64,000 nt of DNA from positions 1 to 64,000 of the forward strand of contig CAJOKD010000014.1 in NCBI GenBank assembly GCA_905235085.1, read 5' to 3'. The notes beneath the pieces were generated by a model, which worked only from the letters and a program-made list of their open reading frames with translations, had not been told where the DNA came from and did no database searches. Position numbers and translations under genes: made by a program. Of this stretch, positions 27,693 through 36,270 are shown piece after piece. Source of the stretch: an uncultured Bacteroidales bacterium (GTDB taxonomy: Bacteria; Bacteroidota; Bacteroidia; Bacteroidales; UBA932). Within the stretch, counting starts at the first letter, position 1, and every line of letters begins with the position of its first letter.

Positions 27693-28657
27693 TTGAAGGG
27701 TACATAGCCTACATCGGTTCTGTCCGTCGTTATTCGGACAGGACGAGGACCTTGTATTCGGAAGTCCTGGAAAGGTTCCGTGGATTCACCCAGGCAGCTT
27801 CGGACGAGGATCTCATTGCCAGTCTCAAGCCTTCCCTGATCCGATCCTACGAAGTTTTCCTGTTGGATGACCAGGACCTGGATCCCAGGACAGTGAACCT
27901 GCACCTTTCCGTCCTTTCCGGCTTCTGCCGCTGGTTGATGAAGGAAGGACGCCTGGAAGCCGACCCGGTGCGCACGGTACCTCGCCCGAAGATGGAGAAA
28001 CGATTGCCACAATTCTATCGTTTGGAATCCATGAATGAATATTTCTCTTCGACCGAGGCCGATGCCTCCGAAGAGAACCTGGATCTTATCATGGGCTCGG
28101 ACAAAGTCTCTTTGGGATTGTATTCGCGAAGGCTCAACCGTTTGATTATTTCCATGTTGTATTCAACCGGAATCCGTCGGGCGGAACTTGTGGGCCTCAA
28201 AGTGGGGGATGTGGATTTCTCCCGTGGGACGATGCGGGTACATGGAAAAGGCGACAAGATGCGTGAAATTCCTTTAGTCCCTTCTCTTTGTAAGGAAATT
28301 TCATTATATTTACAATCAGTTGAGCTGACGGGAAAAGGCAAAAGGTCTGCCGATGATCCCCTGCTGGTGACCGAGAAGGGTACGAAACTCTATCCGGTCT
28401 TCGTGGACAGGGTTATAAAGAGCGAGTTAGGGCAGGTCGGGAGCATTACCGGGAGAAAATCTCCACATGTTTTGAGACATTCACTGGCTACGGAACTCCT
28501 CAACGAAGGGGCCGATCTCAATTCGATCAAGGAACTCCTCGGGCACTCCTCCCTCGCTGCGACGCAGGTCTATACCCACAATTCCGTCGAGAAGCTCAAG
28601 AAAGTTTATTTTAACGCCCACCCAAGGGCAAAAAGCGGAGGTAAAAATGGAGATTAG
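27683..28657 (+). CDS. xerC: Xer-type tyrosine recombinase
   Basis: A 324-residue recombinase with an N-terminal SAM-like core-binding domain (about 1-105). The catalytic domain has all expected residues: Arg in STGIRRAEL, Lys in HGKGDKMRE, His and Arg in SPHVLRHSLA, His in LLGHSS and the nucleophile Tyr in TQVYTHNS. Size and the absence of neighbouring mobile genes suggest chromosome-dimer resolution at dif with a partner Xer. A solo integrase is less likely. C versus D cannot be settled here, so the symbol is tentative. It overlaps hpf by 11 nt; a Xer gene next to hpf is, as I recall, a common Bacteroidales arrangement. Confidence 0.85.
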   Translation: MSVIEGYIAYIGSVRRYSDRTRTLYSEVLERFRGFTQAASDEDLIASLKPSLIRSYEVFLLDDQDLDPRTVNLHLSVLSGFCRWLMKEGRLEADPVRTVPRPKMEKRLPQFYRLESMNEYFSSTEADASEENLDLIMGSDKVSLGLYSRRLNRLIISMLYSTGIRRAELVGLKVGDVDFSRGTMRVHGKGDKMREIPLVPSLCKEISLYLQSVELTGKGKRSADDPLLVTEKGTKLYPVFVDRVIKSELGQVGSITGRKSPHVLRHSLATELLNEGADLNSIKELLGHSSLAATQVYTHNSVEKLKKVYFNAHPRAKSGGKNGD

Positions 28658-28940
28658 AGTTAAATCCCTTAAGTTCGATGCAGACCAGAAACTGCTCGAC
28701 TACGTAGAGAAGAAGGTCTCGAAGCTTTCCCGTTTCAGCGACCATCTTGATGATGTTGAGGTGACTTTATCTTTGCTCAAGGAGCCGGACAACAAGAATG
28801 TCAAGATCCAGACCAGGGTCTATGGCCAGGATCTCCTCATCGAAAGGAACGCAGACACTTTCGAAGATGCCGTCAGTGTCGCAGTCGACCTGATGAAGGA
28901 GAAGGTGGTAAGAACCAAGGAAAAGAAATTCGAAGCATAA
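28647..28940 (+). CDS. hpf: Ribosome hibernation promoting factor, short form
   Basis: A 97-residue protein beginning EIRVKSLKFDADQKLLDYVEKKV, a split of the HPF/YfiA beta-alpha-beta-beta-beta-alpha fold. DVEVTLSLL and a basic C-terminal helix follow. The C-terminal dimerization domain of long HPF is absent, so this is the short type that binds the 30S A/P-site region and inactivates ribosomes in stationary phase. It starts within the recombinase gene. Confidence 0.9.
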   Translation: MEIRVKSLKFDADQKLLDYVEKKVSKLSRFSDHLDDVEVTLSLLKEPDNKNVKIQTRVYGQDLLIERNADTFEDAVSVAVDLMKEKVVRTKEKKFEA

Positions 28941-28945
28941 AGCAA

Positions 28946-31210
28946 ATGAAGACTAGACTGATTCTCAGCCTGATGCTCGCGGTGGTCTGGGCCGCCGCCT
29001 GCGGTCAGCCGGGTCAGAGGGGGAAACAGGCCGCCGGAAACGACGTGCCTGTTTTTCTTGATGATTCCAAGAGTATCGAAGAAAGGGTTGAAGACGTTCT
29101 CGCAAGGATGACCGTCGAAGAAAAGGTAGCCATCCTGCACGCGCAGTCCAAGTTCAGCTCCGCAGGCGTGCCTCGTCTGGGCATTCCGGAGCTCTGGACC
29201 AGCGACGGACCTCACGGTATCCGCCCCGAAGTCCTCTGGGACAAGTGGAGCCAGGCAGGATGGACCAGCGACTCTTGTACGGCGTTCCCTGCATTGACCG
29301 CTCTTGCGGCAAGCTGGGATCCTGAACTTTCAAAGCTGTATGGCCAGAGCATCGGACAGGAGGCACGTTATCGCAAGAAAGATGTACTGCTCGGACCTGG
29401 CGTCAATATCTGCAGGACCCCTCTCAACGGTCGTAGTTTCGAGTATATGGGAGAGGATCCGTTCCTGTCTTCGACTATGGTGGTACCTTACGTCCAGGGC
29501 GTCCAGAGCAACGGAGTTGCCGCTTGCGTCAAGCACTATGCCCTCAACAACCAGGAAACGAACCGGTTCGTGACCAATGTTAAGGTGGACGAGCGTACCC
29601 TTTACGAGATATACCTCCCTGCCTTCAAGGCGGCCGTCCAGAAGGGTGGAGCCTGGGCGATAATGGGATCGTACAACCTCTACAATGACCAGTGGTGTTG
29701 TCAGAATGAATATACTCTGAACGGCATACTGAAGGGAGAATGGGGCTTCGACGGTGTGGTGATAAGCGACTGGGGTGGTGCTCACGACACAGAGCTCTGT
29801 GTAAAGAACGGGCTGGACCTTGAGTTCGGAACCGTTACAAACAACCCTGCAGCGGCCTCCAACGCATATTCCAACTACTATCTTGCCGATCCTTTCCTTG
29901 AAGGGGTCAAGTCCGGCGAGTTCGATATGAAGGCTCTCGATGACAAGGCACGCAGGGTCCTGAGGCTTTTCTTCAGGACTGTGATGGACAGGAACCGGCC
30001 TTATGGATCGTTCGTGTCGCCTGAACATATCGCTGCAGCGAGGAAGATAGGTGCCGAGTCCATAGTCCTCCTCAAGAACGACGGTGGAGTGCTGCCTCTC
30101 AAGGATGAAGGCAAAATCCTCGTAGTAGGTGAGAACGCAGTCAAGATGATGACGGTCGGAGGCGGCAGTTCTTCCTTGAAGGTGAAGAAGGAGTATTCCC
30201 CACTTGAAGGTATAAAGGAGCGATTCACCAATGCCGAGATTGTCTATGAGCGCGGCTATGTCGGAGATACGGACGGTAAGTTTGACGGAGTCTCCACAGG
30301 TCAGGACCTTTTGGACAACCGCTCTTCAGCCCAGCTTATCGCGGATGCCGTAACAGCTGCCAAGGATGTGGACTGCGTAATATTCATCGGAGGACTGAAC
30401 AAGAGTCTTTTCCAGGATGCCGAAGGTGAAGACAGGAAATCATATGACCTGCCATACGGACAGGATGACGTGATCGAGGCTCTTTGTGCCGTGGCAAAGA
30501 AGATGGTTGTCGTGATCATCTCGGGCAACGCTGTGGCTATGCCTTGGGTCGACAAGGTCCCCGCCATCGTGCAGGACTGGTATCTCGGAAGCGAAGCAGG
30601 GCATTCCCTTGCGGACGTGCTTTCCGGAGATGTCAATCCTTCCGGAAAACTTCCGTTCACGATCGGAAAGCAGTTGTCAGACTATCCTGCAAGTACCGAG
30701 GCCCAGTATCCGGGCATCCCGAGACCTGAGCCCAGCAAGATGGGAGTCCAGGACGTGACTATCTTGGATGAAGAATACAGCGAAGGCATCTACGTAGGTT
30801 ACAGGTGGTTCGACCACGCAAGCATAGCTCCGGAGTTCGCATTTGGACACGGACTGAGCTACACTACGTTTGAGATCGGTGATCCGAAAGTCTCCGGCTC
30901 GATAGAGAAAGGATTGACTTTCAGCATACCTGTCAAGAATACTGGAGAGGTCGCCGGGTCGGAAGTAGTCCAGCTTTACGTAAGTGCCGGCGACAGTGCC
31001 GTGGAACGTGCACCGAAGGAACTCAAGGGTTTCTCCAAGGTCTACCTGGAGCCCGGGAAGACGGCTACCGTAAAGATAACCATAGACAAGGACGCCATCA
31101 GTTATTTCGATGCAGGGAAGCACGTATGGGTCGCCGAGAAGGGTGATTATTCAGCCTTGATAGGGACAGCTTCAGACGTCCTGCCGAAGACCGTTGAATT
31201 CAAGTATTGA
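28946..31210 (+). CDS. GH3 beta-glucosidase-type lipoprotein
   Basis: A 754-residue exo-acting beta-glycosidase. A lipoprotein signal peptide (about 1-19) ends in the lipobox WAAAC. The (beta/alpha)8 domain carries the nucleophile D275 in VVISDWGG. Ordered family motifs are GPHGIRPE, LGPGVNICR, KHYALNNQE and IMGSYNLYND. The second domain holds the acid/base region AEGEDRKSY, and a C-terminal fibronectin-III-like domain (about 660-754) has AGSEVVQLY and KELKGFSKV. It is probably periplasmic or surface-anchored. It lies 5 nt after hpf and 9 nt before holA, not in the mannan locus, though it could still finish beta-glucan or glucomannan fragments. Confidence 0.92.
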   Translation: MKTRLILSLMLAVVWAAACGQPGQRGKQAAGNDVPVFLDDSKSIEERVEDVLARMTVEEKVAILHAQSKFSSAGVPRLGIPELWTSDGPHGIRPEVLWDKWSQAGWTSDSCTAFPALTALAASWDPELSKLYGQSIGQEARYRKKDVLLGPGVNICRTPLNGRSFEYMGEDPFLSSTMVVPYVQGVQSNGVAACVKHYALNNQETNRFVTNVKVDERTLYEIYLPAFKAAVQKGGAWAIMGSYNLYNDQWCCQNEYTLNGILKGEWGFDGVVISDWGGAHDTELCVKNGLDLEFGTVTNNPAAASNAYSNYYLADPFLEGVKSGEFDMKALDDKARRVLRLFFRTVMDRNRPYGSFVSPEHIAAARKIGAESIVLLKNDGGVLPLKDEGKILVVGENAVKMMTVGGGSSSLKVKKEYSPLEGIKERFTNAEIVYERGYVGDTDGKFDGVSTGQDLLDNRSSAQLIADAVTAAKDVDCVIFIGGLNKSLFQDAEGEDRKSYDLPYGQDDVIEALCAVAKKMVVVIISGNAVAMPWVDKVPAIVQDWYLGSEAGHSLADVLSGDVNPSGKLPFTIGKQLSDYPASTEAQYPGIPRPEPSKMGVQDVTILDEEYSEGIYVGYRWFDHASIAPEFAFGHGLSYTTFEIGDPKVSGSIEKGLTFSIPVKNTGEVAGSEVVQLYVSAGDSAVERAPKELKGFSKVYLEPGKTATVKITIDKDAISYFDAGKHVWVAEKGDYSALIGTASDVLPKTVEFKY

Positions 31211-31219
31211 TTTGTCCCT

Positions 31220-32263
31220 ATGGCTAAGAGTCAGGTCGATGTCGGCGCCCAGTGCCGTGAAATAATCGAGAAAGCCAAGGCTGGCGTATTCTCCCCCGTC
31301 TATCTCCTGATGGGGGATGAGCCGTATTATCCGGACCTGGTCTGCAATGCGGTGATAGAATATTCGCTGGATGAGTTTTCCCGTGATTTCAACGAGACTG
31401 TATGCTATGGTTCCGATGTCGATGCCGACACCGTCATTACGGCCGCCAGGCGGTTCCCGATGATGGCGGAAAGGCAGCTCGTGGTGGTCAAGGAGGCTCA
31501 GGCGATGCGCGACCTGGAGCAGCTTTCCGTCTATTGCGAGAACCCACTCGACTCTACGGTCCTGGTCATCCTGATGCGTGGCTCGTCTGCCGACAAGCGC
31601 AAGTCTCTTTACAAGCAATGCGTGAAGAACGGGGTCGTAGTCGAGTCCAATGCGCTGAGGGACTATGAGATGGCATCCTGGATAAGCCGTTACTATACCT
31701 CCAGGGGGCTCGAGATCGCACCTGACGCAGCGGCTTTGCTGGCGGAATATGCCGGAACGGATATGGGCAAGATCGTGCTCGAGACCGACAAGCTGCTGAA
31801 AAACCTCCCCGAGGGGACTGTCTCCGTTTCCGCTTCCGACATCGAGAAGAACGTGGGCATCAGCAGGGAATACAGCGTATTCGAACTTACGAAGGAACTG
31901 TCCGGCCGAAACGGAGCAAAGGCTCTGGACGTGGCCGTACATATCGGCCAGTCCGTCCGCTTTGCGATGCCTATGGCCATAAGCGCCTTGTATACCCACT
32001 TCGTCAGGATTCTAAGGTACGGGGCCTTGAAGGAGAATAACCGCCATCCCGACAAGACCGAGATAGCTGCGGCTCTGCAGGGTGTGAATCCTTATTTCTG
32101 GAGGGAATATGACGTCGCTGTCGCAAACTATCCGGTGCGGAAGGCTATGGAGGTCATCTCCCTGTTGTGCGACTATGACTACAAAAGCAAGGGAGGAGAT
32201 GCCGGTGAAGCCACTCCGGGAGATCTTCTGGTAGAATTAACGAACAAGATTTTGAATATATGA
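31220..32263 (+). CDS. holA: DNA polymerase III subunit delta
   Basis: A 347-residue clamp-loader subunit that opens the sliding clamp. It has an AAA+-like N-terminal half, YLLMGDEPYYPD then a region equivalent to the degenerate nucleotide site. The helical collar shows EYAGTDMGKIVLETDKLL and ISREYSVFELTKEL. Delta lacks a working Walker A, as seen here. It overlaps the next ABC gene by 4 nt (ATGA). Confidence 0.9.
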   Translation: MAKSQVDVGAQCREIIEKAKAGVFSPVYLLMGDEPYYPDLVCNAVIEYSLDEFSRDFNETVCYGSDVDADTVITAARRFPMMAERQLVVVKEAQAMRDLEQLSVYCENPLDSTVLVILMRGSSADKRKSLYKQCVKNGVVVESNALRDYEMASWISRYYTSRGLEIAPDAAALLAEYAGTDMGKIVLETDKLLKNLPEGTVSVSASDIEKNVGISREYSVFELTKELSGRNGAKALDVAVHIGQSVRFAMPMAISALYTHFVRILRYGALKENNRHPDKTEIAAALQGVNPYFWREYDVAVANYPVRKAMEVISLLCDYDYKSKGGDAGEATPGDLLVELTNKILNI

Positions 32264-33186
32264 CAAGTACGGAAAACATCATCGAATGCCGGGAGGTCAG
32301 CAAGAATTTCGGAGCAAAGGTCGCCCTTGACAAGGTGAACATCAATATTCCGGAAGGAGGGATCTACGGTCTTCTCGGCCCCAACGGAGCAGGCAAGACC
32401 ACGCTGATACGTATCATCAACCGGATTACGATACCTAATTCCGGGGAAGTGCTTTTCAAAGGCCGCCCCATCTCCCAGGACGATGTGGAGAAGATAGGCT
32501 ACCTGCCTGAGGAAAGGGGCCTGTACCGCAAGATGGAAGTCGGTGACCAGGCTATGTACCTTGCCCAGCTCAAGGGAATGACAGCCTTCGATGCCCGCAA
32601 GGAGCTGAAGCAATGGTTCGTCCGCTTCGGCATCCAGGACTGGTGGAAGAAGAAGGTCGAGGAACTCTCCAAGGGTATGGCCCAGAAGGTCCAGTTCATC
32701 ACTACGGTGGTCCACAAGCCTTCGCTGATGATACTGGATGAACCATTCTCGGGCTTCGACCCAGTGAACGCCGAACTCATCCGCCAGGAAATCCTGAGGC
32801 TTAAGAATGAAGGAGCGACTATCATTCTCTCCACTCACAATATGGAGTCGGTAGAGGAACTCTGTGACGACATTGCCTTGATAAACAAGTCACACCTCGT
32901 TGTGGAAGGCGGTGTGGATGAAATCCGCCGCAAGTACGGCAACAACAACATCGAGTTGGTTTATTCTTCCACAGAACCTGTCTGTTCTTCGGAAGGTAAG
33001 TTCAAGGTGCTCTCCGACGAGGACAACGCGGGCCGCCATACAGCGGTTCTTTCCCTCGAGGAGGGCGTCTCGACCAACGAGGCCCTTTCAGCCCTGCTGG
33101 ACCAGGGTGTACCTGTGAATTCATTCAAGGAACTGATTCCGAGGATGAACGACATTTTCATCAAACTTGTAACGGAGGAGGAATAG
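32260..33186 (+). CDS. ABC transporter ATP-binding protein (NatA type)
   Basis: A 308-residue ATPase. Walker A is GPNGAGKTT, the signature LSKGMAQK, Walker B LMILDEPFSG and the H-loop STHN. After about residue 215 a C-terminal regulatory domain of the DUF4162 kind follows, characteristic of NatA-like exporters. It partners the permease that begins 3 nt downstream. The transported substrate (sodium or a small molecule in known NatAB systems) is not evident. Confidence 0.92.
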   Translation: MTSTENIIECREVSKNFGAKVALDKVNINIPEGGIYGLLGPNGAGKTTLIRIINRITIPNSGEVLFKGRPISQDDVEKIGYLPEERGLYRKMEVGDQAMYLAQLKGMTAFDARKELKQWFVRFGIQDWWKKKVEELSKGMAQKVQFITTVVHKPSLMILDEPFSGFDPVNAELIRQEILRLKNEGATIILSTHNMESVEELCDDIALINKSHLVVEGGVDEIRRKYGNNNIELVYSSTEPVCSSEGKFKVLSDEDNAGRHTAVLSLEEGVSTNEALSALLDQGVPVNSFKELIPRMNDIFIKLVTEEE

Positions 33187-33189
33187 ACT

Positions 33190-34578
33190 ATGGATTTCAG
33201 AATTATCAAGACAGTCATCGCCCGCGAGTATTCCACCCGCGTGAAGAAGAAGTCATTCCTGGTAAGCACTTTCCTGGTGCCTATCCTCTTTGCTGCCATG
33301 ATGGTGGTCGTGATGTACATCGCCGGCAACACGAAGGAGAGGAAGCAGGATGTGGCCGTCGTGGACCAGTCCGGAATTGTGATGCCTCACCTGACCGATT
33401 CGGACAGGATTACCTACGAGGATTATTCCTCGGAGGCTCCGGACGACCTTAAGGGACGCCTTGCTTCGATAGGGAAGGATGTCCTCGTGGTCATCTCTCC
33501 TTTGGATACCGTAGCCAGGACCGTTACCGTCCAGGCATATTCAAAGGACCCTCTCGGCGTTGAATTCACGTCCGGACTCCGCAGCAAGGTAGATGACGCC
33601 GTGGAGGAATACAGGGTCCGCCAGTACGGGATCGAGAATCTTTCCCAGATAATGGAGGAGGTGAAGTCGCACGTTTCGGTGACGGAATATACCCTCGATG
33701 AGTCAGGTAAGGAAACCCTCTCTGAATCAAGTATCTATATGATAGTCTCGATGGTGCTCGGAATCATCATCTGGATGTTCATCACGATGTTCGGGGCGCA
33801 GGTTATGTCCAGCGTCATCGAGGAGAAGTCCAGCAGGGTGGTCGAGGTTCTGATCTCATCAGTGAAGGCAGTAGACCTTATGTTCGGCAAGATCATCGGC
33901 GTCGCTCTGGTCGCTCTGACCCAGTTCCTGCTCTGGATCGTCCTTACCGTGATACTCACAGGAGTGGCCAGTGCCTTTATGGGCAAGGATATGCTCAAGA
34001 ACATCCAGGGCAATCCTCAGATGGTGGGACAGACGATGAACCTGCCCGGCGGTACGGATATCGGTACTGTCGCATTGGGTGAAGCGGCCGATACCGCCGC
34101 AGTCGTACCAGGTCAGATCAACCAGATGCAGAAAGTGGTGGGTACCCTGGCTAACATCCCTTGGGTCAAGCTGATAGTATCCTTCCTGATATTCTTCATC
34201 CTGGGATACCTGCTGTACGCATCGATGTACGCAGCTGTCGGCTCCGCAGTCGAGAACGAAGGAGACGCCAGTCAGTTGCAGCTGCCGCTGACCATACCTC
34301 TGATGGTAGCGTATTTCATCATCCTTATGGCCTTCCAGAATCCGGACAGCCCGGTCGTTGTCTGGGGGTCCATAATACCTTTCACTTCTCCGATCGTGAT
34401 GCTTGCCAGGATTCCGTATGGAGTTCCTACCTGGCAGCTGATCCTGTCGGTAGTACTTTTGTTCCTGACTTTCCTTGGATGCGCCTGGGCTTCGGCCAAG
34501 ATCTACAAGGCCGGAATCCTTATGTTCGGCAAGAAGTCCACATTCAAGGATCTTTGGAAATGGCTCAAACAAAGTTGA
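33190..34578 (+). CDS. ABC transporter permease (NatB/ABC2 type)
   Basis: A 462-residue membrane subunit. One transmembrane helix lies near residues 24-46, a large extracytoplasmic domain spans about 47-175, and about five helices lie between 180 and 450. EEKSSRVVEVLISSVKA is the characteristic cytoplasmic loop contacting the ATPase. The topology is that of the ABC2_membrane_3 family, including NatB. It forms an exporter with the upstream gene. Confidence 0.9.
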   Translation: MDFRIIKTVIAREYSTRVKKKSFLVSTFLVPILFAAMMVVVMYIAGNTKERKQDVAVVDQSGIVMPHLTDSDRITYEDYSSEAPDDLKGRLASIGKDVLVVISPLDTVARTVTVQAYSKDPLGVEFTSGLRSKVDDAVEEYRVRQYGIENLSQIMEEVKSHVSVTEYTLDESGKETLSESSIYMIVSMVLGIIIWMFITMFGAQVMSSVIEEKSSRVVEVLISSVKAVDLMFGKIIGVALVALTQFLLWIVLTVILTGVASAFMGKDMLKNIQGNPQMVGQTMNLPGGTDIGTVALGEAADTAAVVPGQINQMQKVVGTLANIPWVKLIVSFLIFFILGYLLYASMYAAVGSAVENEGDASQLQLPLTIPLMVAYFIILMAFQNPDSPVVVWGSIIPFTSPIVMLARIPYGVPTWQLILSVVLLFLTFLGCAWASAKIYKAGILMFGKKSTFKDLWKWLKQS

Positions 34579-34585
34579 TTGCAGT

Positions 34586-35440
34586 ATGAGCAGGCATAGT
34601 TTCAAGTCTTTGCTGGCGGCTTTGGCGGTACTTGCCGGAGCCGGCGCATATGCACAGGTTCCGGTATCTAGCTGGAGCGCCGATCCGATCGACGGACATC
34701 GGACCGGGGTCACGGCTTCCACGGCTGACAACGTGCAGGAGTCGATGGGAGTAGTCAAGGGTCGTACCTACTACGCTCCCAACGGCAGGAAATTCCGCAA
34801 GGGGACGGTCCGGAAGGTTGCCGGCCTTATGCTTGGCGCCCAACCTGCGATGGCGGAAGTCAAGCAGGTAGTCGGCTATTCCACCAGGGAGATGCCGAGG
34901 GTGAAACCCGAATGTGAGCTGTACGACTGGTTCATCGACGAACTGATGAGGGCGACGGCTGACAGCACCGGCAGGAAGGTCGATATTGGGATTTCGAACA
35001 GGGGAGGGGTCAGGATAGATATGCCTGCTGGAGAAATCCTCTGTGACGACATACAGTCGATGTTCCCGTTCAAGAACAACCTCTGTTATGTGGCCCTTCA
35101 CGGAAAGGATGTCAGGGTTATCCTGGACCAGATGGCCGCTACTTCTTTCCAGATCCTGGGCGGAATAAAGGTGATTGCAAAGAACGGCAAGATAGTCTCT
35201 GCCACGGTCGACGGAGAACTGTTGGACGACGAGAAGGTCTACGGTGTAGCTACCATCAATTTCCTGCTGGACGGAGGAGACGGTCTTTTCATCGGAAAGA
35301 ACGCTGTCGAGACTATCTATTGCAACGGCTGGGTATATGACACCATCCTGGACTATGTAAAGAGCCTTACCGCCGCCGGGAAACCGATCGAATTCGAAAA
35401 CCAGCACTGGATCACCATCATAAAGGAGGGCAAGAAATGA
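34586..35440 (+). CDS. 5'-nucleotidase C-terminal domain protein, secreted
   Basis: A 284-residue protein with a signal peptide (SFKSLLAALAVLAGAGAYA). The ATG at 34586 is chosen because it opens this signal. An in-frame upstream start lies inside the permease gene. The body matches the substrate-specificity domain of UshA-type 5'-nucleotidases: GISNRGGVRIDMPAG, MFPFKNNLCYVALHGK, ATINFLLDGGDG. The catalytic metallophosphoesterase half is encoded by the next gene, overlapping by ATGA. The two products probably assemble in the periplasm into one enzyme that salvages nucleosides. Confidence 0.88.
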   Translation: MSRHSFKSLLAALAVLAGAGAYAQVPVSSWSADPIDGHRTGVTASTADNVQESMGVVKGRTYYAPNGRKFRKGTVRKVAGLMLGAQPAMAEVKQVVGYSTREMPRVKPECELYDWFIDELMRATADSTGRKVDIGISNRGGVRIDMPAGEILCDDIQSMFPFKNNLCYVALHGKDVRVILDQMAATSFQILGGIKVIAKNGKIVSATVDGELLDDEKVYGVATINFLLDGGDGLFIGKNAVETIYCNGWVYDTILDYVKSLTAAGKPIEFENQHWITIIKEGKK

Positions 35441-36270
35441 GAATGAAAGGATTGCTTTCGGGGATATGCATCCTCGTGCTGCTGACTGCTACTGACGCGG
35501 CGGCTCAGAAGAGGCTTACCATCCTTCACGTAAACGATACCCACAGCCATCTCGAGCCCGAAAGGGCGGGTAAAGAGGCCGGGCTCGGCGGTGTGATCGA
35601 ACGCGCCGCTTATCGGGACAGTGTCGTGAAGGCTGACGGGAAGCGCAATGTACTGCTCCTCCACGCTGGTGATTTCAACCAGGGAACGTCTTATTTTTCA
35701 GTCCTTAACGGTGACCTTGAAGTAGAGCTCATAAATGCGATGGAGTATGATTGCATCACGCTTGGCAACCACGAGTTCGACAACGGAGTCGAGGACCTTG
35801 CCAGGCGTCTTGCCAAGATAAGATGCCCTGTGGTCTGCGCCAATTACGATTTCTCAAAACTGGAAGCGGGCAAGTACATAAAACCTTACGTCATCCTGAA
35901 GAAAGCGGGTATGAGGATAGGCATAATCGGCTTGATGCCGGACATAACGATACTGGTTCCTAGGGAGGTCTCCCGTCAGATTCCTGCGTACAATAACGCC
36001 GAAGTCGTGAACAAATGGGCCTCATATCTCAAGGAAGAGAAGAAATGCGACCTTGTGATAGCTCTTACCCACATAGGATTCGAGGGAGAACCATATACCG
36101 ATCCTATGCTCGTAAGCAGGACCCGCAACATCGACCTCGTGGTTGGCGGTCACTCGCACACGTTCCTGTCTGAACCTGCATACGTAGAGAACCTTGACGG
36201 GAAGCAAGTCCCCGTCGTGCAGGACGGATGCTGGGGACTCAATGTAGGTAATTTAAAGGTAATCAAATGA
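35437..36270 (+). CDS. 5'-nucleotidase catalytic (metallophosphoesterase) domain protein, secreted
   Basis: A 277-residue protein with a signal peptide (about 1-24, ending DAAAQ). The full UshA-type di-metal motif set is present: HVNDTHSHLEP, HAGDFNQGT, LGNHEFDNG, ALTHIGFEG and GGHSHTF. It ends where the C-terminal specificity domain would begin in a fused enzyme. That domain is the preceding gene, so the order is inverted relative to the usual polypeptide. The 3' end overlaps the GH2 gene by 4 nt. Confidence 0.9.
   Translation: MRMKGLLSGICILVLLTATDAAAQKRLTILHVNDTHSHLEPERAGKEAGLGGVIERAAYRDSVVKADGKRNVLLLHAGDFNQGTSYFSVLNGDLEVELINAMEYDCITLGNHEFDNGVEDLARRLAKIRCPVVCANYDFSKLEAGKYIKPYVILKKAGMRIGIIGLMPDITILVPREVSRQIPAYNNAEVVNKWASYLKEEKKCDLVIALTHIGFEGEPYTDPMLVSRTRNIDLVVGGHSHTFLSEPAYVENLDGKQVPVVQDGCWGLNVGNLKVIK

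Noticed and set aside
27683..28657. A mobile-element integrase.
   Set aside because: It is overlapped by cca and hpf in a compact housekeeping unit with no att-like repeats or cargo.
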